Assembly (NCBI GenBank): GCA_913775315.1
Contig: CAJYIX010000028.1
Location: 62,001-126,000, forward strand
Origin: an uncultured Sphingomonas sp.
GTDB lineage: Bacteria; Pseudomonadota; Alphaproteobacteria; Sphingomonadales; Sphingomonadaceae
DNA length: 64,000 nucleotides
Direction: 5' to 3'
The position numbers were made by a program, and so were the translations under genes. The notes under the pieces were generated by a model. It was given only the letters and a program-made list of their open reading frames with translations, did no database searches and was not told the DNA's origin. The first letter of the stretch is position 1; each line of letters starts with the position of its first letter. Shown piece by piece: positions 26,635 through 35,520 of the stretch.

Positions 26635-27242
26635 TCCGGCGACTGCTTCCCCTCGCCCGCGAACGGCGCGGCGTGTCCGCGGTCGAGTTCGGGTTCATCG
26701 CGCCGACCTTCTGCATGGTGCTGCTCGGCATCTTCGATTTCGGGCACACGCTCTACATGCGCGGCGCGCTTCAGGGCGTGTTGCAGAAGACCGCGCGCGA
26801 CGCGACGCTGGAAACCAACACCACGGCGGGGCAGCAGGCGATCCTCGACGACCGGGTGAAGAGCCAGGTCAAGGCGCTGGCCAACAACGCGACGATCGAC
26901 ATCAAGCGCCGCTATTACCGCACCTTCAGCCAGGCCGCCGCCGCAAAGGCGGAGGACTGGACCGACACCAACAACAATGGCCGCTGCGACGCGGGCGAAC
27001 CCTATGAGGATGCCAACAACAACAGCGTCTGGGACAGCGACGGCGGCGACGACGGACAGGGCGGCGCGAAGGACGCGACGGTCGTGACCGTCACCGTGAC
27101 CTATCCGCGCATGTTCCCGCTGCTCAAGATGTTCGGCGACAACACGGCGAATGCCAAGATCGTCGCGACGACCGTGCTCAAGAACCAGCCCTATTCGGAC
27201 CAGGGCAGCTATGCCGCCCCCACCCGGCGGAATTGCACATGA
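26631..27242 (+). CDS. TadE-family pilus protein with Asp/Asn-rich loop
   Basis: 203 residues, GTG start overlapping the previous stop (GTGA). Opens with the TadE signature RRGVSAVEFGFIAPTFCMVL. The Glu of the prepilin-like cleavage/helix motif is present. Around residues 117-145 a loop reads DTNNNGRCDAGEPYEDANNN then SVWDSDGGDDGQGG, an EF-hand/dockerin-like DxNxNGxxDxGEPxxDxNxN pattern likely to bind calcium. Likely a minor pseudopilin exported through a Tad system. The stop overlaps the next ATG. Confidence 0.87.
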   Translation: MIRRLLPLARERRGVSAVEFGFIAPTFCMVLLGIFDFGHTLYMRGALQGVLQKTARDATLETNTTAGQQAILDDRVKSQVKALANNATIDIKRRYYRTFSQAAAAKAEDWTDTNNNGRCDAGEPYEDANNNSVWDSDGGDDGQGGAKDATVVTVTVTYPRMFPLLKMFGDNTANAKIVATTVLKNQPYSDQGSYAAPTRRNCT

Positions 27243-27904
27243 CGGATCGCCTGCGCACCCTCGCCCGCCGGCTGGCCGCCGCGCGCGACGGCGTCATCAT
27301 CGTTGAATACGCCTTCTACCTGCCGATCCTGCTGCTGCTCGGGCTGACGGGGGCGGAGATCACCAACTACATCATCACCCGGATGCGGATCAGCCAGATC
27401 GCGCTGCACCTCGCCGACAACGCCGCGCGGATCGGCACGGGCACGTCGCTTCAGCAAAAGACGATCAACGAGGTCGATATCAACGACCTGTTGACCGGCG
27501 CGGGGCTACAGGCGGGCGAGCTCGACCTCTACAATCGCGGCCGCGTCATGGTGTCGAGCGTCGAGAACGACCCGAACAATGCTGGCCGTTATCGCATCCG
27601 CTGGCAGCGGTGCCGCGGCAGCAAGACCTATGACTCGCCCTACGACAACGCCACGACCAACCTGACCGGCGTCGGCCCGGCGGGGCGACAGGTCATCGCG
27701 CCGGTGGACGGCGCGACGATGTGGGTCGAGGTCAGCTACACCTACAAGCCGCTGGTGAAGGAGGCGTGGTCCCCCTCGCTCGACATGGTGGAGACCGCGT
27801 CGATGATGGTCCGTGACCGCCGCGCGCTGACCCCGGCCGCGAACGTCGATGCCAATCAGGACGGCATCCTCGAGGTGACGGGCGAAACCGCCTCCACCTG
27901 TTAG
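27239..27904 (+). CDS. TadE/TadF-like minor pseudopilin
   Basis: 221 residues, ATG overlapping the upstream stop (ATGA). Typical start ARDGVIIVEYAFYLPILLLL with Glu-Tyr at the helix start, then a globular part with two Cys (WQRCRGS; final C). Third of three overlapping pseudopilin-type genes, suggesting fixed stoichiometry. The stop region overlaps the convergent histidine kinase gene by 4 bases. Confidence 0.82.
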   Translation: MTDRLRTLARRLAAARDGVIIVEYAFYLPILLLLGLTGAEITNYIITRMRISQIALHLADNAARIGTGTSLQQKTINEVDINDLLTGAGLQAGELDLYNRGRVMVSSVENDPNNAGRYRIRWQRCRGSKTYDSPYDNATTNLTGVGPAGRQVIAPVDGATMWVEVSYTYKPLVKEAWSPSLDMVETASMMVRDRRALTPAANVDANQDGILEVTGETASTC

Positions 27905-29085
27905 GGCGCGGGGAAACTCAGCAGCGCGAGCGTGCCCGGCCGTCCGGCGCGGGCGCCCATCTCGATCTCGCCGCCAAGTTGCCTCGTCAGGCTGACGATC
28001 ATCCGCGTGCCGAGGCTGCGGCGCGATTGCGCCTTGAGGTCGAAATCGGTGGGCAGCCCGGCCCCCTCGTCCTCCACCGCCATCTCGATCCGGCCGCCGT
28101 TGCGCGCGATGCGGATCGTGATCGGCCCGCCCTCCCCCTCGGGATAGGCGTATTTGATCGCGTTGGTGACGAGTTCGGTGAGGACGAGGCCAAGCGGGAT
28201 CGCGGTGTCGGCGCTCAACTCGATCGCGTCGGCATGACAGACAATCTCGTGCTGCGGCGACTGCTCCGCCAGCGCATTCGCAAGACCGCAGGCAAGGTCG
28301 TCGAGCGCGACGATGCCCACGCGCACGCCGCGCCACAACTGATCGTGCGTCTGCGCGATCGCGGTGATGCGCGCCTGCGCATCGCCGAGCAGCCGGTTGA
28401 CGCGCGGATCGTCGTCGGCCTGCATCTGGAGCGTCAGCATGGCGGAGACGAGCGCGAGGCTGTTCTTCACCCGGTGGCTGGCCTCGCGTACCAAGAGTTC
28501 CTGATGCTCGATCGAGGCGTTGAGGCGCGCCTCAGCCTGCTGACGCTCGATCGCGACGCCGATCAGGTTGGCGAAGCCCTGCATGAAGGCGAGGTCGTCG
28601 GCGTCGAACGTCCCCTCGCCCTCGCTGTCGACCTCGAGCACGCCGTAGCGCTTGCCGTCGGCCTCGACCAGGACGTTGATCGCGCGGCGGATGCTGTGGT
28701 CGGCCATCAGATCGGGCGTGCGGAACCGCTCCTCGCCCTCCAGATGGTTGGAGATGACGGGCTCGCCGGTCTTGAACGCAAAGCCCGCCGGGCTCGCGGT
28801 GTCGCCGCCCATCGTCGCCTCGCCGACGACGCCCGCGTCCCAGCCGACGCCCGCCTCGACCCGCATACGCTGGTCGCTGTCGGGTGCCGACAGGAACTTG
28901 GCGTAGCGCGAGCCCATGCCCTCGGCGCACAGCTCGGTCGCGCGCTGGAGCATCGCGTCGATATCGCGCGACCGGAGCGCCACCATGCCGAACTCGGCAA
29001 GGATGCGCTGCTGGCGCAGGCGATATTCGATCGCGTCGCCGCCCGGCGGCGGCGCGGCTTCAGGCGCTTCCTCGACCACTGGCAC
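27901..29085 (-). CDS. GAF-domain sensor histidine kinase (HisKA_2/HWE type)
   Basis: 394 residues, no membrane span, so a cytoplasmic sensor. GAF domain at about residues 25-180 (GVGWDAGVVGEATMGGDT; PVISNHLEGEERFRTPDL; GVLEVDSEGEGTFDADDL). Dimerisation/phosphoacceptor helix REASHRVKNSLALVSAMLTL with His near residue 203 defines the HisKA_2 type common in alphaproteobacteria (EL/LovR, PhyK-like). The ATP-binding domain has LTELVTNAIKYAYPEGEG and EDEGAGLP. No response regulator is adjacent, so the partner is elsewhere; links to the general stress response are only a possibility. Confidence 0.9.
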   Translation of the reverse strand: MPVVEEAPEAAPPPGGDAIEYRLRQQRILAEFGMVALRSRDIDAMLQRATELCAEGMGSRYAKFLSAPDSDQRMRVEAGVGWDAGVVGEATMGGDTASPAGFAFKTGEPVISNHLEGEERFRTPDLMADHSIRRAINVLVEADGKRYGVLEVDSEGEGTFDADDLAFMQGFANLIGVAIERQQAEARLNASIEHQELLVREASHRVKNSLALVSAMLTLQMQADDDPRVNRLLGDAQARITAIAQTHDQLWRGVRVGIVALDDLACGLANALAEQSPQHEIVCHADAIELSADTAIPLGLVLTELVTNAIKYAYPEGEGGPITIRIARNGGRIEMAVEDEGAGLPTDFDLKAQSRRSLGTRMIVSLTRQLGGEIEMGARAGRPGTLALLSFPAP

Positions 29086-29092
29086 TAGCGGG

Positions 29093-30772
29093 TCAGCGCG
29101 TCAGCTTCTTGTAGGCGAGCCGGGTCGGGCGGTCGGCCGCGTCGCCCAGACGGCGGCGCTTGTCTTCTTCATACGCCTCGAAATTGCCCTCGAACCACTC
29201 GACATGGCTGTCGCCCTCGAACGCGAGGATGTGCGTGGCGAGCCGGTCGAGGAAGAAGCGGTCGTGGCTGATGACCACGGCGCAGCCCGCGAAGTTCTCG
29301 ATCGCTTCCTCCAGCGCGCCCAGCGTCTCGACGTCGAGGTCGTTGGTCGGCTCGTCGAGCAGCAGGACGTTGCCGCCGCGCTTCAGCATCTTGGCGATGT
29401 TGACGCGGTTGCGCTCGCCGCCCGACAGCTTGCCGACGTTCTTCTGCTGGTCCTGCCCCTTGAAGTTGAACGCACCGACATAGGCGCGGGTCGAGGCGTC
29501 GTGACCGTTGACCTTCATGTAATCGAGCCCGTCGGAGATTTCCTCCCAGACGTTCTTCGTGGGGTCAAGATGATCGCGACTCTGGTCGACGTAACCCAGG
29601 CGCACGGTGGTGCCGAGTTCAATCTTGCCGCTGTCGGGCTGCTCCTGCCCGGTGATGAGCTTGAACAGCGTCGACTTGCCCGCGCCGTTCGGCCCGATCA
29701 CGCCGACGATGCCGCCCGCGGGCAGCGTGAAGGACAGGTTCTCGAACAGCAGCTTGTCGCCATACGCCTTACTGACGTTCTCGACCTCGATCACTTTGCC
29801 GCCCAGCCGCTCGGGCACCTGGATCACGATCTGCGCCTTGCCGGGGCTGCGGTTCTGCTGGCTCTCGACCAGCTGCTCGAACTTGGCGATACGCGCCTTC
29901 GACTTGGTCTGGCGACCCTTGACGCCCGCCCGGATCCATTCGAGCTCGTCCTTGATCGCCTTCTGGCGGCCGGTCGCCTCGCGATCCTCCTGCTCGAGGC
30001 GCTTGGCCTTCTTCTCCAGATAGGTCGAGTAATTGCCCTCGTACGGGAAATACTTGCCGCGATCGAGCTCGAGGATCCAGTTGACCACGTTATCGAGAAA
30101 GTAGCGGTCGTGGGTGATCATCAGCACCGCGCCGGCATATTCCTTGAGGTGGTTCTCCAGCCACTTCACGCTTTCGGCGTCGAGGTGGTTGGTCGGCTCA
30201 TCGAGCAGCAGGATCGACGGCTTCTGGATAAGCAGGCGCGTCAGCGCCACGCGGCGCTTCTCGCCGCCCGACAGATTCTCGACCGCCCAGTCGCCCGGCG
30301 GACAGCGCAGCGCCTCCATCGCGATCTCGAGCTGGTTGTCGAGGCTCCAGCCGTCGACCGCGTCGATCTTGGCCTGAAGCTCGCCCATCTCCTCCATCAG
30401 CGCGTCGAAGTCGGTGTCGTCCTGCGGATCGCCCATCTCCGCCGAGATCGCGTTGAAGCGGTCGACGAGGTTCGCGGTGTCGCGGGCGCCGTCCTTGACG
30501 TTCTCCAGCACCGACTTGGTCGGGTCGAGCTGCGGCTCCTGCTCCAGATAGCCGACGGTGATGTTCTCGCCGGCCCAGGCCTCGCCCGAATAATCCTTGT
30601 CGATGCCCGCCATGATCTTGATGAGCGTCGACTTGCCAGCGCCGTTCGGGCCGACGATGCCGATCTTGGCGCCCTGATAGAATTGCAGGTTGATGTTCGA
30701 CAGCACCGGCTTGGGGGCGCCGGGGAAGGTCTTGGTCATGTCCTTCATGACGAAGGCGTACTGGGCGGCCAC
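29093..30772 (-). CDS. ettA: Energy-dependent translational throttle protein EttA (ABC-F)
   Basis: Ribosome-binding ABC-F ATPase that gates entry into elongation according to ATP/ADP. 559 residues from a GTG at 30772 with GGAGA 6 bases before it; the frame extends 81 bases upstream without a better site. Two ABC cassettes: Walker A GIVGPNGAGKSTLIK and GVIGPNGAGKSTLFK; signatures NLSGGEKRRVALTRLL and KLSGGERNRVNIAKML; EttA-type arm and the linker WIRAGVKGRQTKSKARI. No membrane domain. Confidence 0.96.
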   Translation of the reverse strand: MAAQYAFVMKDMTKTFPGAPKPVLSNINLQFYQGAKIGIVGPNGAGKSTLIKIMAGIDKDYSGEAWAGENITVGYLEQEPQLDPTKSVLENVKDGARDTANLVDRFNAISAEMGDPQDDTDFDALMEEMGELQAKIDAVDGWSLDNQLEIAMEALRCPPGDWAVENLSGGEKRRVALTRLLIQKPSILLLDEPTNHLDAESVKWLENHLKEYAGAVLMITHDRYFLDNVVNWILELDRGKYFPYEGNYSTYLEKKAKRLEQEDREATGRQKAIKDELEWIRAGVKGRQTKSKARIAKFEQLVESQQNRSPGKAQIVIQVPERLGGKVIEVENVSKAYGDKLLFENLSFTLPAGGIVGVIGPNGAGKSTLFKLITGQEQPDSGKIELGTTVRLGYVDQSRDHLDPTKNVWEEISDGLDYMKVNGHDASTRAYVGAFNFKGQDQQKNVGKLSGGERNRVNIAKMLKRGGNVLLLDEPTNDLDVETLGALEEAIENFAGCAVVISHDRFFLDRLATHILAFEGDSHVEWFEGNFEAYEEDKRRRLGDAADRPTRLAYKKLTR

Positions 30773-30894
30773 TGCGGGTCTCCGGGATGGGGGTTCGGCA
30801 AGGATGGAAAGTCGCCGCGGGAGATAGCGATGGCGGCGCGGATTGGCAATCACGGGGCCTTTACCGGACGGTTTCAGCGGCTACCAATACGCCC

Positions 30895-32259
30895 ATGCCC
30901 AGCATGATCCTCCCCGCGCTCGCCGCGCTCGCCCTTCCCGCCCCCCAGGCCGACGACGCCGATCTGCGCGTCGCCCAGCTTCGCGATGCCGCACTGGAGG
31001 ACGATTACGGCTTTGCGATTACCGAGGCGATCACGACCGAACTTGGCCCGCGCCTTGCCGGTACGGCGGAAGAGGCGCGCGCCCGCAAATGGGCGGTGAC
31101 GACGCTGACGAAAATGGGTTTCAAGAACGTCCGCGACGAACCTTTCCCGCTCAAGACATGGGTGCGCGGCGTCGAGAAAGCGATGATAATCGGCGAGAAC
31201 TCGCAGCCGCTAGTCCTCACCGCGCTCGGCAATTCGGGCGCGACGCCCGCGGCCGGGCTGACCGGCGAGGTGGTGTTCTTCCCGACCCTCGACGACCTCA
31301 AGGACGCGCCCGAAGGCTCGCTGACCGGCAAGATCGCCTTCGTCAGCCACGCGATGACGCGGACGCAGGACGGTAGCCAGTACGGCTATTACGGCGCGGT
31401 CCGGCGGCAGGGGCCGGCGATCGCCGCGGCCAAGGGCGCCGCCGCGATCCTGATCCGCTCGGTGGGCACCGACAGCCACCGGATGCCGCACGCGGGCAGC
31501 ACCGTGTTTCCCGAGGGCATTGCGCCGGTCCCCGCCGCCGCACTCGCCGTGCCCGATGCCGACCAGCTCGAACGGCTGGTGAGCCGCGGCGCGCCGGTGC
31601 GCGTCGCGCTGACGCTCACCCCGCGGATCGTCGGGACGCAGAATTCGGGGAACGTGATTGCCGAGGTGCCGGGCCGCGACCCGGCCGCCGGGATCGTCGT
31701 CGTCGCCTGTCACCTCGACAGCTGGGACCTCGGCACCGGGGCGATCGACGATGCCTCCGGCTGCGGGATCGTCGCGGCCGCCGCCAAGCGGATCATGGAC
31801 GCGGGCCGCCCGCGCCGGACGATTCGCGTGCTCTGGGCCGGATCGGAGGAAGTCGGCGTGTTCGGCGGCAAGGCGTATTTCGAGGCGCACAAGGGCGACA
31901 ACCACGTTCTTGCCGCCGAATCGGACTTCGGCGCGGATCGCATCTGGCGCCTCGACACCAACTTTGCGCCCGTGAACAAGCCGCTAGCCGACCGCGTCGC
32001 CGCCGCCTTGGCGCCGCTCGGCATTTCGGCGGGCCGCGATCCGGCGGGCGGCGGCGCGGATGTTTCCGCGCTCGTTTCGGCTGGCGTTGCGGGCGTCGAT
32101 CTGCAACAGGACGGCACGCGCTATTTCGACCTGCACCACACGCCCGACGACACGCTGGACAAGGTCGATCCGGCCCAAATGAGGCAGAATGTGGCAGCGT
32201 GGACGGCGATGCTGGCCGTCGTCGCGGACGCCCCGGAGGCGATTTCTGCGACGAAATGA
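30895..32259 (+). CDS. Secreted M28-family zinc peptidase
   Basis: 454 residues from ATG 30895 (another at 30904); short signal sequence without positive charge (MPSMILPALAALALPAPQ). A PA-type insert (about 150-250) sits before the catalytic M28 domain: zinc ligands in VVACHLDSWDLGTGAIDDAS (His, Asp), WAGSEEVGVFGG (catalytic Glu pair), AESDFG and DLHHTPDDTLDKV. Likely an aminopeptidase or carboxypeptidase acting in the periplasm. Divergent from ettA. Confidence 0.9.
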   Translation: MPSMILPALAALALPAPQADDADLRVAQLRDAALEDDYGFAITEAITTELGPRLAGTAEEARARKWAVTTLTKMGFKNVRDEPFPLKTWVRGVEKAMIIGENSQPLVLTALGNSGATPAAGLTGEVVFFPTLDDLKDAPEGSLTGKIAFVSHAMTRTQDGSQYGYYGAVRRQGPAIAAAKGAAAILIRSVGTDSHRMPHAGSTVFPEGIAPVPAAALAVPDADQLERLVSRGAPVRVALTLTPRIVGTQNSGNVIAEVPGRDPAAGIVVVACHLDSWDLGTGAIDDASGCGIVAAAAKRIMDAGRPRRTIRVLWAGSEEVGVFGGKAYFEAHKGDNHVLAAESDFGADRIWRLDTNFAPVNKPLADRVAAALAPLGISAGRDPAGGGADVSALVSAGVAGVDLQQDGTRYFDLHHTPDDTLDKVDPAQMRQNVAAWTAMLAVVADAPEAISATK

Positions 32260-32293
32260 GGCTCCTTTCCTACGTATCGAGTCGATTTATAAG

Positions 32294-32321
32294 TTGACGC
32301 ACCCGTAACGGGCGTTAATGC
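32294..32321 (+). promoter_or_regulatory. Candidate sigma-70 promoter of the small lipoprotein
   Basis: TTGACG (32294-32299), a 16-base spacer and TAATGC (32316-32321), 60 bases before the lipoprotein start. It lies in one of the few AT-richer stretches between genes. Assigned by eye. Confidence 0.45.
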
Positions 32322-32380
32322 GGCAGCTTCGTGACGGCATTCGGGCCAGTCACGAAACGAATTTGCTTGGGAGCAAACGC

Positions 32381-32638
32381 ATGAAGAAGATCGCTCTTGT
32401 GGCTGCTGCCGCTGGCCTGATGTCGCTGGCCGCGTGCAACCAGGGCACGCCCGCCGAGAACGCCGGCGACGCGATGGCGGCGAACCTCGAGGCCGAGGCC
32501 GACAACATGGAAGCGGCTGCTGACATGACCGGCAACGCGGCTGAGGCGGCGGCGCTCGAGAACGCTGCCGACAATCTTGAGGCGGCTGCCGACAACGCTG
32601 ACGAGATCGGCGAGACGAACCTCACCAACGCGATGTAA
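32381..32638 (+). CDS. Small Ala/Glu-rich lipoprotein
   Basis: 85 residues; GGGAG precedes the ATG. Lipobox LAAC gives a lipidated Cys at residue 19 after the signal MKKIALVAAAAGLMS. The mature part is an Ala/Glu/Asn/Asp-rich helical repeat (NMEAAADMTGNAAEAA; NADNLEAAADNADEIG-like units with EAAAD recurring), predicted to be a single long acidic helix. Own promoter and terminator. Similar small lipoproteins are frequent in sphingomonads, with no known role. Confidence 0.8.
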   Translation: MKKIALVAAAAGLMSLAACNQGTPAENAGDAMAANLEAEADNMEAAADMTGNAAEAAALENAADNLEAAADNADEIGETNLTNAM

Positions 32639-32683
32639 TCGCGAGCGGTGCCTGGCGCGCCGCGGTGACGTTTATCGAATTGG

Positions 32684-32716
32684 AAAGGGCGTCCCCTTCG
32701 CGGGGGGCGCCCTTTT
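32684..32716 (+). terminator. Rho-independent terminator of the small lipoprotein
   Basis: AAAGGGCGTCCCC and GGGGGGCGCCCTTTT form a G/C-rich stem with a TTCGC loop followed by TTTT, 46 bases after the stop. Confidence 0.88.
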
Positions 32717-32745
32717 CGTTTGGGGTTTGCGTTTGCCCCTTCTCG

Positions 32746-32837
32746 TCACCCCGGACTTGTTCCGGGGCCCACCAATCCGCAAGCGCCGCCATTTCCGGGT
32801 TCGCGCCACCGTGGACCCCGGAACAAGTCCGGGGTGA
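32746..32837. repeat. Long inverted repeat built from two REP-like units (copy 3)
   Basis: Two 27-base arms, starting TCACCCCGGACTTGTTCCGG and ending GGAACAAGTCCGGGGTGA, face each other with one mismatch across about 38 bases. Each arm also contains its own hairpin (CCCCGGA/TTCCGGGG). The core TCACCCCGGA is shared with 7311-7343. Likely a dispersed intergenic repeat pair. Confidence 0.75.
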
Positions 32838-32848
32838 AGAACAGCATG

Positions 32849-32883
32849 AAAAAACCGGGCCGGGGGCATCCCCCCGACCCGGT
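32849..32883 (-). terminator. Rho-independent terminator of ndk
   Basis: Read on the minus strand: ACCGGGTCGGGGG and CCCCCGGCCCGGT pair around GATG, followed by TTTTTT. It lies 27 bases beyond the ndk stop. Confidence 0.9.
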
Positions 32884-32909
32884 CGATCGATCGAACCAGG
32901 CGGCTCGGA

Positions 32910-33332
32910 TCAGCCGACGATCTCTTCCGGCTTGAAGAAGAAGTCGATCTCGATCTTCGCGTTCTCTTCCGAATCCGAACCGTGGACGGTGTTCGCCTCA
33001 ATCGATTCGGCCAGCTCCTTGCGGATCGTGCCCGGCTCGGCATTGGCGGGGTTTGTCGCGCCCATGATGTCGCGGTTGCGCGTCACCGCGTCCTCGCCCT
33101 CGAGCACCTGGACGACGACGGGGCCGGAGATCATGAACTCGACCAGATCGTTGAAGAACGGACGCTCGCGGTGGACGCCGTAAAAGCCCTCGGCCTGCTC
33201 GCGCGACATCTGGATGCGCTTCGAAGCGACGACGCGCAGGCCGGCCTCCTCCAGCATCTTGGTAACCGCGCCGGTCAGGTTGCGACGCGTGGCGTCGGGC
33301 TTGATGATCGAAAAGGTGCGCGTGGCGGCCAT
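32910..33332 (-). CDS. ndk: Nucleoside diphosphate kinase
   Basis: Balances NTP and dNTP pools via a phospho-His intermediate. 140 residues, standard length: [18 protein letters not shown], the [18 protein letters not shown] loop, and the active-site [12 protein letters not shown] with His near 117. Single gene with its own terminator. Confidence 0.97.
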   Translation of the reverse strand: MAATRTFSIIKPDATRRNLTGAVTKMLEEAGLRVVASKRIQMSREQAEGFYGVHRERPFFNDLVEFMISGPVVVQVLEGEDAVTRNRDIMGATNPANAEPGTIRKELAESIEANTVHGSDSEENAKIEIDFFFKPEEIVG

Positions 33333-33408
33333 GGCGGACGACTTCCTTGTTTTTCGTTAGAGTGGATGGCGCGCGCCTTAGTCGGGCCGCCGCGCCCGCG
33401 CAAGCGCG

Positions 33409-33846
33409 TCAGGCCGCCTGTTCCCACCCGCGCTCGGTCTGCTTCCAGTATCGCCGCTCGACCCCCTCGCGATCGGCAAGCCCGCGCCACGCCGCACGAG
33501 CGGCGCCGACCTGTTCCTCGTCGAACAGATGAAAGGCGCGGTCAAAGCTAAGCGCCTCGTCCCGCCACAGGCCGTCGATGATCGCCACCATTCGCGCACC
33601 GTTCGCCGCCGTGGTATCGCCCCCGATCAGCACCGGCTGGATCGCCTCGCCCCCGTCGCCCGCGCACCCGTGCGGCAGGAAGCTGCCCGGCGAATAGGTC
33701 CACAGCGCCCGGTCCAGCGCGGCGCGCTGATCCGCGTCGCCGCTGACGACCAGCAGCCGCGCACCGCCCGCCAGCACTTTCTCGGCGATCTGCGGCAAAG
33801 CGCGGGCGAGCGGGCGCAGCGTCAGGTGGTAGAAATCGACCTGCAC
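33409..33846 (-). CDS. holC: DNA polymerase III subunit chi
   Basis: Clamp-loader accessory subunit that contacts SSB. 145 residues from GTG 33846, chosen because VDFYHLTLRPLARALPQI is the usual start; a longer frame runs into pepA. Other landmarks: ARLLVVSGDADQRAALDRAL, LWTYSPGSFLPHG, QPVLIGG, and the C-terminal LADREGVERRYWKQTERGWE. It follows pepA by 20 bases, the widespread pepA-holC order. Confidence 0.93.
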   Translation of the reverse strand: MQVDFYHLTLRPLARALPQIAEKVLAGGARLLVVSGDADQRAALDRALWTYSPGSFLPHGCAGDGGEAIQPVLIGGDTTAANGARMVAIIDGLWRDEALSFDRAFHLFDEEQVGAARAAWRGLADREGVERRYWKQTERGWEQAA

Positions 33847-33866
33847 GCCGCGCCCGCCCCGCTCGC

Positions 33867-35324
33867 TCAGTTCTCGACCGTGTCGCGCACCAGCCGGTCG
33901 AGCACGCGCACGCCGAAGCCGGTCGCGCCCTTGTCGTGCGTCGCGCCCGGCTTGTCGGCCCAAACCATGCCCGCGATGTCGAGATGCGCCCAAGCCACGC
34001 CCTCATCGACGAAGCGCTGGAGGAACTGCGCCGCGGTGATCGAGCCGGCACCCCGCGGGCCGACATTCTTCACATCGGCGATCGGGCTGTCGATCAGCTT
34101 GTCATAGGCCGGCGACAGCGGGAAGCGCCACAGCTTGTCCCCCGTCTCACGCCCCGCCGCCAGCAGCGCGTCGGCCAACGCGTCGTCGTTTGAGAACAGC
34201 CCGCCATGCTCGTTGCCCAGCGCGATAATCATTGCACCGGTCAGCGTGGCGAGGTCGACGATCCGCTTCGGCCGATAATTGCGCTGGACCCAGGTGAGCA
34301 CATCGCACAGCACCAGCCGCCCCTCGGCATCGGTGTTGAGGATCTCGATCGTCTGCCCCGACATCGACGTCACCACGTCGCCCGGCCGCTGCGCATTGCC
34401 GTCGGGCATGTTCTCGACCAGGCCGACGACGCCGATGACGTTGGCCTTGGCCTTACGCAGCGCCAGCGCCTTCATCGCGCCAGCGACGGCGCCCGCGCCG
34501 CCCATGTCCCACTTCATGTCCTCCATGCCCGGCCCGGGCTTGAGACTGATGCCGCCGGTGTCGAAGGTGACACCCTTGCCGACGAGCGCGATCGCCGGAT
34601 CACCGTCCGTGCCGGTCCCGTTCCAGTGCATCGCGAGCAGCCGCGCTTCGCGCACCGACCCCTGGCTGACACCAAGCAGCGCGCCCATGCCAAGGTCGCG
34701 CATCGCCGCCTCGTCTAGGATGGTGAGCTTGACGCCGAGTTCCTCGAGGTGGCGGCACCGCTCCACGAACGTCTCGGGATAAAGGATGTTCGGCGGCTCG
34801 GCGACCAGCGTGCGAGTTAGTTCCAGACCCTCGGTCAGTGCCTTGGTCTCCGCCCATTCGGCATCGGTGCCGCCGGGCGCACCGGCGATGACGAGCCGCT
34901 GGAGCGTCGGCTTGGCCTTTTCGGGCAGCTTGGTGCGATAGACGTCGAAGCGCCAGCCGCGCTGCGCCGCCGCGCCGGCAAAGCGCGCCGCGCCCGCCGC
35001 ATCGGCGCCCGACAGGTCGACGCCGATCGCCTCGATCCCCGCAGTCTCGTACCGGGCGGCAAGCGCCCCGCCGGCCTTTTCGTAATCGACGCCATTGCGC
35101 TCGCCGGTGCCGACTAGGATCACGCGGCCCGCGTCGCCACCCCTCGGCACGAAGATTTCGGCGATCGATCCCGCCTCCCCCTCGAACCGCGCAGCCTTGG
35201 CGGCGGCGGTCACCAGCGCCTTGCAGGCATCGTCTAGCCGGCCGAGCGTCGGCGCCTCGCCCTTGGGCACCGCGATCGCGATCGTGGTCAGGTCGGGGAG
35301 TTCGTTCTGGAACTCGATCTTCAT
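33867..35324 (-). CDS. pepA: Leucyl aminopeptidase (M17)
   Basis: Cytosolic two-metal aminopeptidase. 485 residues from ATG 35324 (MKIEFQNELPD); an upstream in-frame extension lacks support. Motifs: LVGKGVTFDTGGISLKPG (metal and lysine ligands), MKWDMGGAGAVAGAMKAL, and NTDAEGRLVLCDVL (family signature, near residue 330). The N-terminal macro-like domain is present. Upstream of holC and divergent from lptD. Confidence 0.96.
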   Translation of the reverse strand: MKIEFQNELPDLTTIAIAVPKGEAPTLGRLDDACKALVTAAAKAARFEGEAGSIAEIFVPRGGDAGRVILVGTGERNGVDYEKAGGALAARYETAGIEAIGVDLSGADAAGAARFAGAAAQRGWRFDVYRTKLPEKAKPTLQRLVIAGAPGGTDAEWAETKALTEGLELTRTLVAEPPNILYPETFVERCRHLEELGVKLTILDEAAMRDLGMGALLGVSQGSVREARLLAMHWNGTGTDGDPAIALVGKGVTFDTGGISLKPGPGMEDMKWDMGGAGAVAGAMKALALRKAKANVIGVVGLVENMPDGNAQRPGDVVTSMSGQTIEILNTDAEGRLVLCDVLTWVQRNYRPKRIVDLATLTGAMIIALGNEHGGLFSNDDALADALLAAGRETGDKLWRFPLSPAYDKLIDSPIADVKNVGPRGAGSITAAQFLQRFVDEGVAWAHLDIAGMVWADKPGATHDKGATGFGVRVLDRLVRDTVEN

Positions 35325-35520
35325 GGGGCGGCGGCCTTTCGCTGCTTGTCGTTCCGCCCGTGCAACCAAGTGTCGCACGAGTCATTACGCCCATCTAGGG
35401 ACCAAAGCGGGTTCGCAAAACCCGCGTCGATTGCGTGGTGGCTTTTGCGGTGCGATAGGGCAGGAATTGTCCGGCGCAGCGTATCGTCGCCGGGCGAAAA
35501 AGGGGACAAGACCAATTCGC

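Noticed and set aside
28916-30907. 663-residue plus-strand ORF opposite ettA
   Set aside because: Antisense shadow with repetitive VL/Arg composition; the minus strand encodes EttA.
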